Source: Saccharopolyspora_D taberi (GTDB taxonomy: Bacteria; Actinomycetota; Actinomycetes; Mycobacteriales; Pseudonocardiaceae). From it: 64,000 nucleotides of DNA. The translations under genes and the position numbers were made by a program. Under the pieces are notes generated by a model. That model worked only from the letters and a program-made list of their open reading frames with translations. It was not told the DNA's origin and made no database searches. Shown here one piece after another: positions 50,469-59,343 of this stretch. Position 1 is the first letter of the stretch; every line of letters starts with the position of its first letter. The stretch spans positions 160,283 through 224,282 of the forward strand of contig NZ_BAAAUX010000002.1 of assembly GCF_039534165.1 (NCBI RefSeq), given 5' to 3'.

Positions 50469-52304
50469 TCAGGGGGATCCGGCGTCGATCACGGCGAGGT
50501 TGTGCTCGCGCACCGCCGCCAGGTCGGGCTTGAGGATCTGGCGGTCGTAGGTGAAGAACCCGTTGACCTCGTTCTCGACATCGGTGGTCTGGGTGTAGAT
50601 CGCCGCCGAGAGCCCGCTGGCCCGCACCACGTCGGCCAGCTCCCGGCTGACCTCGGTGTAGCGGCGGGTCAGGTGCTCGCGGCTGTCGGTCATCTCGTAC
50701 GCCTGCGGCTGCCCGGGCCACAGGTGCCCCTGCTCGACCAGCCCGAGGCCGCCGTACTCGCCGTCGACCGACGCCCGCGGCGCGGTGACGGCGGGCTTGC
50801 CCGGACCGACGTAGGTGTGGTCGTCGTAGATGTCACCGGCGCCGCTGTCGGGCAGCGAGTAGCAGCAGTTGACCCCGCTGTTGGCGTCGACCAGCCGGGA
50901 CGGGTCCGCGCGGCGGACCTGCGCGGCGATCTCGGCGGTGTCGAACTCGCCCCAGCCCTCGTTGAACGGCACCCACGCCACGATCGAGGTGACGCTGCGG
51001 AGCTGGTCGACCATCTCGGTCAGCTCGGTGCGGAAGTGCGCCCTGGCCTCCTCCGACGGCGGCGGGTTGGAGCCGGGCGGGTCGGCCAGGTCGATCGGCA
51101 GCGACGGCATGTCCTGCCACACCAGCAGGCCGAGCCGGTCGGCCCAGTAGTACCAGCGGGCCGGTTCGACCTTGACGTGCTTGCGGATCATGTTGAAGCC
51201 GAGCCGCTGGGCGGCCTCGATGTCGAAGCGCAGCGCCTCGTCGGTCGGTGCGGTGTAGATGCCGTCCGGCCAGTAGCCCTGGTCGAGCGGGCCGTGCTGG
51301 AACAGGATCCGCCCGTTGAGCGCGATGCGCGGCCTGCCCTGGTCGTCGCCGACCAGCGCCACCGAACGCATTCCGGCGTAGCTGGTGACCTCGTCGACGG
51401 TCGCGCCCGCCGCGTCGAGCAGCCGCACGCGCAGGTCGTAGAGGTGCGGATCGGACGGGGACCACAACCGCGGCTGCGGGACGGCGACCCGCATCTGCTG
51501 CCCGGCCGGTCCGGTCTGCCGGGCGACCTCCGCGCCGTCGCGGTCGCTGACGACGACCTCGACCTGCTTGTCGGAGTTGCCGGTGCGCGGCGTGATCGCG
51601 AAGGTCCCGGTCGCGGCGTCCGGGGTGATGTCCAGCGCCGAGAGGTGTTCCTCCGGAACGGGCTCCATCCACACCGTCTGCCAGATGCCGGAGGCGCCGG
51701 TGTAGAGGATCCCGCCGGGTGCGTTGCGCTGCTTGCCGACGGGGTAGGGGGCGGCGTCGTTGCGGTCCTCGGCCCGCACCACCAGCTCCTGCCTGGCGCC
51801 GGGCTTGAGCGCGGTGGTGATGTCCGCGCTGAACGCGGTGTAGCCGCCTTCGTGGACCGCGACGGTCACGCCGTTGACGACGACCTCCGCGCGCTGGTCC
51901 ACGGCGCCGAAGTGCAGCAGCAACCGCTGTCCGGCCCAATCCGGCGGAACCGCGAACTCCCGGCGGTACAGCATGTGGTCGTCGTGCCGCTGGACCCCGG
52001 ACAGCCCGGACTCCGGCGGGTAGGGCACGAGAATCTGCTCGGTGGGGGCCTGCGGCGGTTCGGCCGCGCCCGCGTACTCCCAGAGCCCGTTGAGGTTCTG
52101 CCAGCGCGGCCGGACCAGCTGCGGGCGCGGGTACTCCGGAAGTGCGTTGTCCGGGCCGACCTCGGCGGTCCAGGGCGTGGTCAACGGTGGCTCCTTCGGT
52201 TCCCACGCGGGCCCGGCGTGGGCGGGCAGGCCCAGCGCCACGAGCGCGAGGCAGGAGGTGAGCAGGACGGTCAGCCGGCTGGGAACGGACGGGTGCGGAC
52301 GCAT
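50469..52304 (-). CDS. Exported glycoside hydrolase family 2
   Basis: A 611-residue secreted enzyme. Signal peptide about residues 1-30 (LLTSCLALVALGLPAHAGPA). Domains in order: sugar-binding jelly roll (RPRWQNLNGLWEYAGAAEPP), immunoglobulin-like domain and a TIM barrel with the acid/base Glu in WVPFNEGWGEFDTAEI. The nucleophile is probably in the VDGEYGGLGL region. The family contains beta-galactosidases, glucuronidases and mannosidases; the exact one is not clear. The ATG at 52304 follows GGGAGG. It is paired with the epimerase. Confidence 0.88.
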   Translation of the reverse strand: MRPHPSVPSRLTVLLTSCLALVALGLPAHAGPAWEPKEPPLTTPWTAEVGPDNALPEYPRPQLVRPRWQNLNGLWEYAGAAEPPQAPTEQILVPYPPESGLSGVQRHDDHMLYRREFAVPPDWAGQRLLLHFGAVDQRAEVVVNGVTVAVHEGGYTAFSADITTALKPGARQELVVRAEDRNDAAPYPVGKQRNAPGGILYTGASGIWQTVWMEPVPEEHLSALDITPDAATGTFAITPRTGNSDKQVEVVVSDRDGAEVARQTGPAGQQMRVAVPQPRLWSPSDPHLYDLRVRLLDAAGATVDEVTSYAGMRSVALVGDDQGRPRIALNGRILFQHGPLDQGYWPDGIYTAPTDEALRFDIEAAQRLGFNMIRKHVKVEPARWYYWADRLGLLVWQDMPSLPIDLADPPGSNPPPSEEARAHFRTELTEMVDQLRSVTSIVAWVPFNEGWGEFDTAEIAAQVRRADPSRLVDANSGVNCCYSLPDSGAGDIYDDHTYVGPGKPAVTAPRASVDGEYGGLGLVEQGHLWPGQPQAYEMTDSREHLTRRYTEVSRELADVVRASGLSAAIYTQTTDVENEVNGFFTYDRQILKPDLAAVREHNLAVIDAGSP

Positions 52305-52540
52305 GCGATGGCCTCCCACCGGACGTCGTGCCGGCGCCGGGACACCCCGCCCCGCGCCGGCGAACCGATCCATACTTGCTTACTCGTGACCATGCTCACA
52401 CGTAAAGCCATCGCCCACATTCGGCGCAACCCGGCAGTGCGGGACGGGAATCCGGATCTGTTGCGCCTAGTGCGTCGCAATCGCGCATCGCGCAAAGTAG
52501 AGTCTGTTCCACCACGTCCACCTCGGCGCGGAGGTCCGCC

Positions 52541-54238
52541 TTGAGCGCATCAGAGTCCACGGCCGCGTTCCAGCAGGCCCGCGACTTCCTGCTGTCTCAC
52601 CGCGAGGACTACGACACCGCCCGCCGCGACTTCCGGTGGCCGCGCCTCGACCGGTTCAACTGGGCCCTGGACTGGTTCGACACCATCGGGCAGCGCCGCG
52701 ACCGCACCGCGCTGTGGATCGTCGGCGAGGACGGCAGCGAGACCCGGATGTCGTTCAGCGCCCTGACCCGGCGCTCCAACCAGGTCGCCAACTGGCTGCG
52801 CGGGCTCGGCGTCGCGCGCGGCGACCGGCTGGTGCTGATGCTGGGCAACCAGGTCGAGCTGTGGGAGACGATCCTGGCGGCGATGAAGCTGGGCGCGGTC
52901 GTCATCCCGGCCACCCCGTTGCTGGCGCCCGCCGACCTGCGCGACCGCGTCGACCGGGGCCGCGCCCGCCACGTCGTGACCACTTCGGCCGACTCGGCGA
53001 AGTTCGCCGAGGTCGCGGGCGACTACACGCGCGTCGCGGTCGGCGACCCGGTGCCGGGGTGGGAGTCCTTTTCGGACAGCACTGGTGCGGCGGAGGACTT
53101 CGAACCGGACGGTCCGACCAGGGCGGACGATCCGCTGCTGCTGTACTTCACCTCCGGGACCACCGCGCAGCCGAAGCTGGTCGAGCACACCCACGCCTCC
53201 TACCCGGTCGGGCATCTGTCCACGATGTACTGGATCGGGCTGGAACCGGGCGACGTGCACCTCAACATCTCCTCGCCGGGATGGGCGAAGCACGCGTGGA
53301 GCAACGTCTTCGCCCCGTGGAACGCCGAGGCCACGGTGTTCATCCACAACTACGCGCGCTTCGACGCGACCCGGATGCTGGAGCAGATGCAGCGCAGCGG
53401 GATCACCAGCTTCTGCGCGCCGCCGACGGTGTGGCGGATGCTCATCCAGGCCGATCTGACCGTGCTGCGCAACCCGCCAGCGAAGGTGGTCGGCGCGGGG
53501 GAGCCGCTCAACCCGGAGATCATCGAGCAGGTGCGCCGGGCGTGGTCGGTGACCATCCGCGACGGCTTCGGCCAGACCGAGACCAGCGTGCAGGTGGCCA
53601 ACACCCCGGGGCAGCCGCTCAAACCCGGCTCGATGGGCCGCGCGCTGCCGGGCTTCGAGGTCGAACTGCTCGACCCGGTCACCGGCGAGCCGAGCCGGGA
53701 GGGCGAGATCTGCCTGGCGCTGCTGCCCCGCCCGGTCGGGCTGATGACCGGCTACGCCGACGACGCCGAGCGCAACGCCGAGGTGATGCGCGGTGGCTAC
53801 TACCACACCGGAGACGTCGGCAGCCGCGACGACGACGGCTACATCACCTACATCGGCCGCACCGACGACGTGTTCAAGGCATCGGACTACCGGATCTCGC
53901 CCTTCGAGCTGGAGAGCGTGCTGCTCGAACACGAGGCGGTCGCGGAGGCGGCCGTGGTGCCCGCGCCGGACCCGATCCGGCTCGCGGTCCCGAAGGCCTA
54001 CGTCGTGCTGACCGCGCAGCACGCGCCCACCGAGGAGACGGCGCTGTCGATCCTGCGGTTCGCCCGGGAACACCTGGCGCCGTACAAGCGCGTCCGGCGG
54101 CTTGAATTCGCGGAGCTGCCGAAGACGATTTCCGGAAAGATCCGGCGGGTCGAACTGCGCCACCGCGAGGTTCGCCGGGACGGGACCACGAACGGGGCGG
54201 AGTTCCGCGAAGAGGACTTCCCGTCGCTCAAGGAGTGA
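52541..54238 (+). CDS. Acyl-CoA synthetase (medium-chain/acetyl-CoA synthetase type)
   Basis: A 565-residue adenylate-forming enzyme that makes acyl-CoA from a carboxylic acid, ATP and CoA. Motifs: LLLYFTSGTTAQPKLVEHTH (P-loop), DGFGQTETSVQVAN, GGYYHTGDVGSRDDDGY and the C-terminal lysine loop LPKTISGKIRRVEL. The order matches the MACS group (benzoate, phenylacetate or fatty acids). TTG start at 52541 with GGAGG six bases upstream. It is transcribed away from the GH2 gene. The substrate is unknown. Confidence 0.9.
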   Translation: MSASESTAAFQQARDFLLSHREDYDTARRDFRWPRLDRFNWALDWFDTIGQRRDRTALWIVGEDGSETRMSFSALTRRSNQVANWLRGLGVARGDRLVLMLGNQVELWETILAAMKLGAVVIPATPLLAPADLRDRVDRGRARHVVTTSADSAKFAEVAGDYTRVAVGDPVPGWESFSDSTGAAEDFEPDGPTRADDPLLLYFTSGTTAQPKLVEHTHASYPVGHLSTMYWIGLEPGDVHLNISSPGWAKHAWSNVFAPWNAEATVFIHNYARFDATRMLEQMQRSGITSFCAPPTVWRMLIQADLTVLRNPPAKVVGAGEPLNPEIIEQVRRAWSVTIRDGFGQTETSVQVANTPGQPLKPGSMGRALPGFEVELLDPVTGEPSREGEICLALLPRPVGLMTGYADDAERNAEVMRGGYYHTGDVGSRDDDGYITYIGRTDDVFKASDYRISPFELESVLLEHEAVAEAAVVPAPDPIRLAVPKAYVVLTAQHAPTEETALSILRFAREHLAPYKRVRRLEFAELPKTISGKIRRVELRHREVRRDGTTNGAEFREEDFPSLKE

Positions 54239-55108
54239 GCCGGGCAACCCGGCCAGGAGGCTCGGCGCCCGGTCCGGGTGAGCGCGGTGGTGGCCGTGGG
54301 TGCGTGTTCGGGGGCCCGTGGTGATCGGGCCGAACGGGTGCTGAGTTTCACCGTCCGGCCGCCGGGGTAAACGGTGGGCGTGAAGGAGATGAATTGTGCG
54401 GTGCCAACGGGCCAACGGGTCCGGCAGCGGCGAATCGGTTCAGAACGAGTGCGCCGAGGCCCGCACGTCGCCGATCGCAAGGCGCTGACCAGCGAGGACG
54501 GTTCGCCTCCCTGAACCGCCGGGTGCGGTGGGCCCTGCCGGAGAGCGGTCATCGTAACATCCGGCATCCCGGTTCCGATTGAACCGGCGAAAAAGAGAAA
54601 ACGGAGATCGCCGCGATGCCCGGGCAGAAATTTTTTGTGGACGAACGCGGTTGCGCAATTTGCAGTTCTTGTGGTAAGTAGTGCGTACGCGTAGTATACA
54701 CAATCCGGTGACTTCGTGCACTTGCCTGATCGTTATCGCGGGCAAAATGGTTGAGAATCAGTGCTGGTGACAGCGCATTTATTCACCCAGGGTGATCGGT
54801 GGAATCACGCTAACATCGCATTGCGGTGATTAGTGTCACACGTTCGTACGCTTGCTTTGCGATCTCCTTCGCCTAGTTTGGTTACTCGACGCACGGATTA
54901 CGCGTCGGAGCCGGTCGACAAAGGTGCCGACCGATCGGATAGCTGGTGTTTGCGCGCGGCCTGAGCGTTTCTCGGCTGCCCACACCGGCGGTGGACGCCG
55001 CTATTCCGGGGGCGTCCCGGCACGACCGCGACACGAGCTCGGGGCTGGATTTCGCGCGGTCCCGGGCGGTGCACGGCGCATGACCAACGCGAACGGTGGG
55101 AGTGAAGT
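54239..55108. other. Long non-coding region upstream of the betaine operon
   Basis: 870 bases with no convincing gene. The left part is GC-rich and has a short GCCGGG/CCCGGC hairpin (54239-54253) right after the synthetase gene and a perfect CCGGTTC/GAACCGG repeat (54569-54587). About 54590-54900 is clearly AT-richer than the rest of the window and holds palindromes such as TCACCCAGGGTGA (54783-54795), TACGCGTA, and a possible promoter TTGCTT-16-TAGTTT (54852-54879), about 230 bases before the methyltransferase gene. Likely a large regulatory region for an osmotically controlled operon (inferred). Confidence 0.5.
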
Positions 55109-56815
55109 ATGGCCAAGAGCGTGGACGACCTTGCCCGAAGTGAAGGCGCCGGAGCGGGCGAAGACACGGCCGATCTGGTCGCACGCGAAGAGCAGGTGTT
55201 CGGCGACAATCCGTTGGAAGTGCGCGAATCCGATCACTACACGCACGAATACGTCGGTGGATTCGTCGACAAGTGGGACGAACTGATCGACTGGAAGAAG
55301 CGCTACGAAAGCGAGGGCAGCTTCTTCATCGACCAGCTCAAGGCCCGCGGCGTCCGCTCCGTGCTGGACGTGGCCACCGGGACCGGATTCCACTCGGTGC
55401 GGCTGCTCGAAGAGGGCTTCGAGACCGTCAGCGCTGATGGCAGCCCCCAGATGCTGGCCAAGGCGTTCAGCAACGGGCTGACCTACGGTGGCCACATCCT
55501 GCGCGTGGTGCACGCCGACTGGCGCTGGCTGAACCGCGACGTGCACGGCGAGTACGACGCGATCATCTGCCTCGGCAACTCGTTCACCCACCTGTTCTCC
55601 GAACGGGACCGGCGCAAGGCGCTGGCCGAGTTCTACGCGATGCTCAAGCACGACGGCGTGCTGATCATCGATCAGCGCAACTACGACTCGATCCTGGACA
55701 ACGGGTTCTCCAGCAAGCACACGTACTACTACGCCGGTGAGGACGTTTCGGCCGAGCCCGACTACATCGACGACGGTCTCGCCCGGTTCAAGTACACGTT
55801 CCCGGACAAATCCGAGTTCTTCCTCAACATGTATCCGCTGCGGAAGAACTACATGCGTCGTCTGATGCGCGAGGTCGGATTCCAGCGAATCGACACCTAC
55901 GGCGATTTCCAGGAGACCTACAAGGAATCCGAGCCCGATTTCTTCATCCACGTCGCGGAGAAGAACTACCGCACCGAAGAACAGCTCGCCTCCGGGTACT
56001 CGAATGCGGTGACCACCGCTCGGGATTACTACAACTCCGAGGACGCGGACAACTTCTACTACCACGTCTGGGGCGGCAACGACATTCACGTCGGCCTTTA
56101 CCAGACGCCCGACGAGGACATCGACAGCGCGTCCCGGCGGACCGTCGAGCGGATGGCGGGCAAGATCGAGATCACCCCGGAGACCCGGATCCTCGACATC
56201 GGCGCCGGCTACGGCGGCGCGGCCCGCTACCTGGCCAGGACCTACGGCTGCAAGGTCTGCTGCCTGAACCTCAGCGAGGTGGAGAACGCCCGCAACGTCG
56301 AGTTCAACCGCGCCGCCGGCCTCGACGAGCTGATCGAGGTCAAGGACGGCTCGTTCGAGGACATCCCGTACCAGGACAATGCGTTCGACGTCGTGTGGTC
56401 GCAGGATGCGATCCTGCACAGCGGCGACCGGGAGCGGGTCCTGGAAGAGGTGACCCGCGTGCTGAAGGGCGGGGGTTCGTTCGTCTTCACCGACCCGATG
56501 GCCGCCGACGGCGCCGCGCCGTCCGCGCTCGGCCCGATCCTCGACCGGTTGCACCTCGACACCATGGGCTCGCCCGGCTTCTACCGCCGCGAGCTGGCCC
56601 GGCTCGGGCTCCAGTCCGTCCAGTTCGAGGACCTCAGCGAGTACCTGCCGGTGCACTACGGCCGGGTGCTGGAGGTCCTGGAGAGCCGCGAGCACGAGCT
56701 GGCGGACCGCATCGGCGAGGCCTACCGGACCCGGATGAAGGCCGGCCTGCGCAGCTGGGTCGAGGCCGGAAATGCCGGGAACCTGGCGTGGGGGATCTTC
56801 CACGCGCAGTCTTGA
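55109..56815 (+). CDS. gsdmt: Fused glycine/sarcosine N-methyltransferase and sarcosine/dimethylglycine N-methyltransferase
   Basis: A 568-residue fusion that makes glycine betaine from glycine by three SAM-dependent methylations. Residues ~1-280 are the GSMT half (SAM motif VLDVATGTGFHSVRLL; FVDKWDELIDWKKRY near the start); residues ~290-568 are the SDMT half (HVWGGNDIHVGLY, SAM motif RILDIGAGYGGAARYLA, WSQDAILHSGDRERVLEE). In most organisms these are two genes; the fused form is known from Actinopolyspora halophila. Betaine is a cytoplasmic compatible solute. The ATG follows GGGAG. Downstream genes regenerate SAM, so this is a self-contained betaine unit. It has more acidic codons than its neighbours. 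Confidence 0.95.
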   Translation: MAKSVDDLARSEGAGAGEDTADLVAREEQVFGDNPLEVRESDHYTHEYVGGFVDKWDELIDWKKRYESEGSFFIDQLKARGVRSVLDVATGTGFHSVRLLEEGFETVSADGSPQMLAKAFSNGLTYGGHILRVVHADWRWLNRDVHGEYDAIICLGNSFTHLFSERDRRKALAEFYAMLKHDGVLIIDQRNYDSILDNGFSSKHTYYYAGEDVSAEPDYIDDGLARFKYTFPDKSEFFLNMYPLRKNYMRRLMREVGFQRIDTYGDFQETYKESEPDFFIHVAEKNYRTEEQLASGYSNAVTTARDYYNSEDADNFYYHVWGGNDIHVGLYQTPDEDIDSASRRTVERMAGKIEITPETRILDIGAGYGGAARYLARTYGCKVCCLNLSEVENARNVEFNRAAGLDELIEVKDGSFEDIPYQDNAFDVVWSQDAILHSGDRERVLEEVTRVLKGGGSFVFTDPMAADGAAPSALGPILDRLHLDTMGSPGFYRRELARLGLQSVQFEDLSEYLPVHYGRVLEVLESREHELADRIGEAYRTRMKAGLRSWVEAGNAGNLAWGIFHAQS

Positions 56816-56874
56816 CAGTGACCGTCCGTACGCAAGGATTGAAGCCCGATACCGCAGTGAGGTGAGGTTCAGCC

Positions 56875-58074
56875 GTGAGTGAGATCAACCGCAGGTTGTT
56901 CACGAGTGAGTCGGTGACCGAAGGTCACCCGGACAAGATGTGCGACGCGATCAGCGACTCCATCCTGGACGAGCTGCTGCGGCAGGACCCGCGCAGCCGC
57001 GTCGCGGTGGAGACGATGGTGACGACCGGCCAGGTGCACGTGGCCGGCGAGGTGACCACCGACGCCTACGCCGACATCCCCACGATCGTCCGGGAGAAGA
57101 TCCTGGAGATCGGCTACGACTCCTCGGTCAAGGGCTTCGACGGCTCGTCCTGCGGCGTGAACATCGCCATCGGCGCGCAGTCCCCCGACATCGGCCAGGG
57201 CGTGGACACGGCGCACGAGAGCCGGGTCGAGGGTGTCATCGACGAGATCGCCAAGCAGGGTGCTGGTGACCAGGGTCTGATGTTCGGCTACGCGTGCACG
57301 GACACCGACGAGCTGGCGCCGTTGCCGATCACGCTGGCGCACCGGTTGTCGCGCCGGCTGACCGAGGTGCGCAAGAACGGCACGCTGCCGTACCTGCGGG
57401 CCGACGGCAAGACCCAGGTGACCATCGAGTACGCGGGCGACCAGGCCGTCAAGCTCGACACCGTGGTGCTGTCCAGCCAGCACGCCGAGGACGTCGACCT
57501 CGACACGCTGGCCAAGGACGTCCGCCAGCACGTCATCGACCCCGAGATCGGCCGAGTCGGCCTGGACACCTCCGACCTGCGGCTGCTGGTCAACCCGACC
57601 GGCCGCTTCGTCGTCGGTGGCCCGATGGGCGACGCCGGTCTGACCGGCCGGAAGATCATCGTCGACACCTACGGCGGCATGGCCCGCCACGGTGGTGGCG
57701 CGTTCTCCGGCAAGGACCCGTCGAAGGTGGACCGCTCCGCGGCCTACGCGACCCGCTGGGTCGCCAAGAACGCCGTGGCCGCGGGCCTGGCGAGCCGCAT
57801 CGAGGTGCAGGTCGCCTACGCGATCGGCAAGGCCGCCCCGGTCGGCCTGTTCGTCGAGACCTTCGGCACCGAGAACGTCGACCCGGTCAAGATCCAGGCC
57901 GCGATCAACGAGGTCTTCGACCTCCGCCCGGCCGCGATCATCCGCGACCTGGACCTGCTCCGGCCGATCTACGCGCCGACCGCCGCCTACGGCCACTTCG
58001 GCCGCAGCGACGTCGACCTGCCGTGGGAGCGCACCGACCGCGCCGAGGCTCTCAAGAGCGCAGCCGGTCTCTGA
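56875..58074 (+). CDS. metK: S-adenosylmethionine synthetase
   Basis: A 399-residue enzyme joining methionine and ATP to give SAM. N-terminal motif TEGHPDKMCDAISDSIL, ATP loop GAGDQGLMFGYACTDT and the metal/phosphate loop GGAFSGKDPSKVDRSAAY. The length is typical. The GTG start at 56875 follows GAGGTGAGG. It begins 59 bases after the betaine methyltransferase, which consumes three SAM per betaine, and is probably cotranscribed. A separate housekeeping copy elsewhere in the genome is possible but not visible. Confidence 0.95.
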   Translation: MSEINRRLFTSESVTEGHPDKMCDAISDSILDELLRQDPRSRVAVETMVTTGQVHVAGEVTTDAYADIPTIVREKILEIGYDSSVKGFDGSSCGVNIAIGAQSPDIGQGVDTAHESRVEGVIDEIAKQGAGDQGLMFGYACTDTDELAPLPITLAHRLSRRLTEVRKNGTLPYLRADGKTQVTIEYAGDQAVKLDTVVLSSQHAEDVDLDTLAKDVRQHVIDPEIGRVGLDTSDLRLLVNPTGRFVVGGPMGDAGLTGRKIIVDTYGGMARHGGGAFSGKDPSKVDRSAAYATRWVAKNAVAAGLASRIEVQVAYAIGKAAPVGLFVETFGTENVDPVKIQAAINEVFDLRPAAIIRDLDLLRPIYAPTAAYGHFGRSDVDLPWERTDRAEALKSAAGL

Positions 58075-58145
58075 CCCGGTCCGCGGGCGCGTCCCGCAGT
58101 CCGGGAGGCTGGACACGACGGCCCGCGACAGTGGTTGACTGCTCT

Positions 58146-58245
58146 GTCCGGATGCGGACGGGCAAGACCCCGCGACCGAGCACGTGTGGGGTGCTCGCCG
58201 AGTACTGCCGGTACGAGGTGAGCACCCCACCTTGCGGAGGGGGTG
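58146..58245 (+). ncRNA. Structured leader with mutually exclusive hairpins (candidate regulatory RNA)
   Basis: Between metK and the kinase gene. Stem P1: GTCCG/CGGAC (58146-58159). Hairpin A: CGAGCAC (58177-58183) with GTGCTCG (58191-58197). Hairpin B: GTGGGGTGCTC (58186-58196) with GAGCACCCCAC (58220-58230), a perfect 11-bp stem that shares an arm with A. Hairpin C: CACCCC (58223-58228) with GGGGTG (58240-58245), which shares an arm with B. The A/B/C competition is the pattern of an attenuator or riboswitch. It does not read as the known SAH riboswitch by eye. Function is inferred. Confidence 0.4.
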
Positions 58246-58314
58246 ACCACGGTGGGCAGCGGACGAGGACGGCCCGCGCGGGCGGCGTCCACCAACACCT
58301 GAAGGAGTAAAGCA

Positions 58315-59295
58315 GTGCGGATTGCGGTCACCGGTTCGATCGCCACTGACCACCTGATGGCCTACCCCGGTAGGTTCGCCGAGCAGCTGATCGCCGACCA
58401 GCTGGAGCAGGTCTCGCTGTCGTTCCTGGTGGACGACCTCCAGGTGCGCCGCGGCGGCATCGCGGCCAACATCACCTTCGGCCTGGGACAGCTGGGCGTC
58501 ACCTCGACGCTGGTCGGCTCGGTGGGCCAGGACTTCGACGAGTACCGCGCCTGGCTGGAGCGCCACGGCGTCGACACCGCCTCGGTACGGGTCTCGGACA
58601 CCAAGCACACCGCCCGGTTCCTGTGCACGACCGACCAGGACCTCAACCAGATCGCGTCGTTCTACGCGGGTGCGATGGCCGAGGCAGGCGAGATCGAGCT
58701 CAAGCCGATCGCCGACCGGCTCGGCGGACTCGACATCGTGGTCATCTCGCCGAACGACCCGGCGGCGATGATCAACCACTCCGAGGAGTGCCGCGAGCGG
58801 GGCTACAAGTTCGTCGCCGACCCCGGCCAGCAGCTGGCTCGGATGACCGGGGACAGCGCGGGCATCCGTAAGCTGGTCGAGGGGGCCGAGTACCTGTTCA
58901 CCAACGAGTACGAGCACAGCCTCCTGCTGCAGAACACCGGCTGGAGCCACGACGAGGTGCTGGACCGCGTCGGCCTGTGGCTGACCTCACTCGGCCCGAA
59001 GGGTGTCAAGATCGAGTCGAAGTCGGCGCCGACCATCGAGGTCGCCCCGCCGCAGGAGACCCGCAAGGGCGACCCGACCGGCGTCGGCGACGCGCTGCGC
59101 GCGGGCTTCCTGGCCGGGCTGGCCGGTGAGCTGAGCCTGGAGCGGTCGGTGCAGCTGGGCTGCACGCTCGCCACGGTCTCGCTGGAGACCGACGGGCCGC
59201 AGGAGTACACCGTCGAGCGCTCCGGGTTCGTCGAGCGGTTCGCCGGCGCCTACGGCGAGGAGGCCGCGGCGGAGGTCCGGTCGCTGCTGAGCTGA
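58315..59295 (+). CDS. adoK: PfkB-family carbohydrate kinase, probable adenosine kinase
   Basis: A 326-residue ribokinase-fold kinase. N-terminal VTGSIATDHLMAYPG, substrate glycine motif RRGGIAANITFGLGQLG and the catalytic/anion-hole motif KGDPTGVGDALRAGFLAG with the base Asp. It resembles the mycobacterial adenosine kinase. In this operon it would phosphorylate the adenosine released from S-adenosylhomocysteine by AhcY, pulling that reaction forward. The GTG at 58315 follows GAAGGAG. Specificity is inferred from context. Confidence 0.87.
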   Translation: MRIAVTGSIATDHLMAYPGRFAEQLIADQLEQVSLSFLVDDLQVRRGGIAANITFGLGQLGVTSTLVGSVGQDFDEYRAWLERHGVDTASVRVSDTKHTARFLCTTDQDLNQIASFYAGAMAEAGEIELKPIADRLGGLDIVVISPNDPAAMINHSEECRERGYKFVADPGQQLARMTGDSAGIRKLVEGAEYLFTNEYEHSLLLQNTGWSHDEVLDRVGLWLTSLGPKGVKIESKSAPTIEVAPPQETRKGDPTGVGDALRAGFLAGLAGELSLERSVQLGCTLATVSLETDGPQEYTVERSGFVERFAGAYGEEAAAEVRSLLS

Positions 59296-59343
59296 CGGCG
59301 ACGGAAGAGTTGGCGGAGAGAGGGCGAGGATAGAAGAGGCGTC

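Noticed and set aside
52386..52543. Short plus-strand frame starting MLTRKAIAHIRRNP between the GH2 and acyl-CoA synthetase genes
   Set aside because: No convincing ribosome-binding site, arginine/proline-rich content typical of non-coding GC-rich DNA, and it runs into the synthetase start.
54386..54511. Small 41-codon frame MNCAVPTGQRVRQRR with a GAAGGAG upstream
   Set aside because: The start spacing is too tight and the product is arginine-rich and ends abruptly; no conservation can be judged, so it was not called.
58075..58314. Known SAH or SAM riboswitch before the kinase gene
   Set aside because: By eye the conserved cores of the known classes (for example GAGGAGCGCUGC of SAH) are absent; only the competing-hairpin pattern is supported, so it was listed as a candidate RNA of unknown class.
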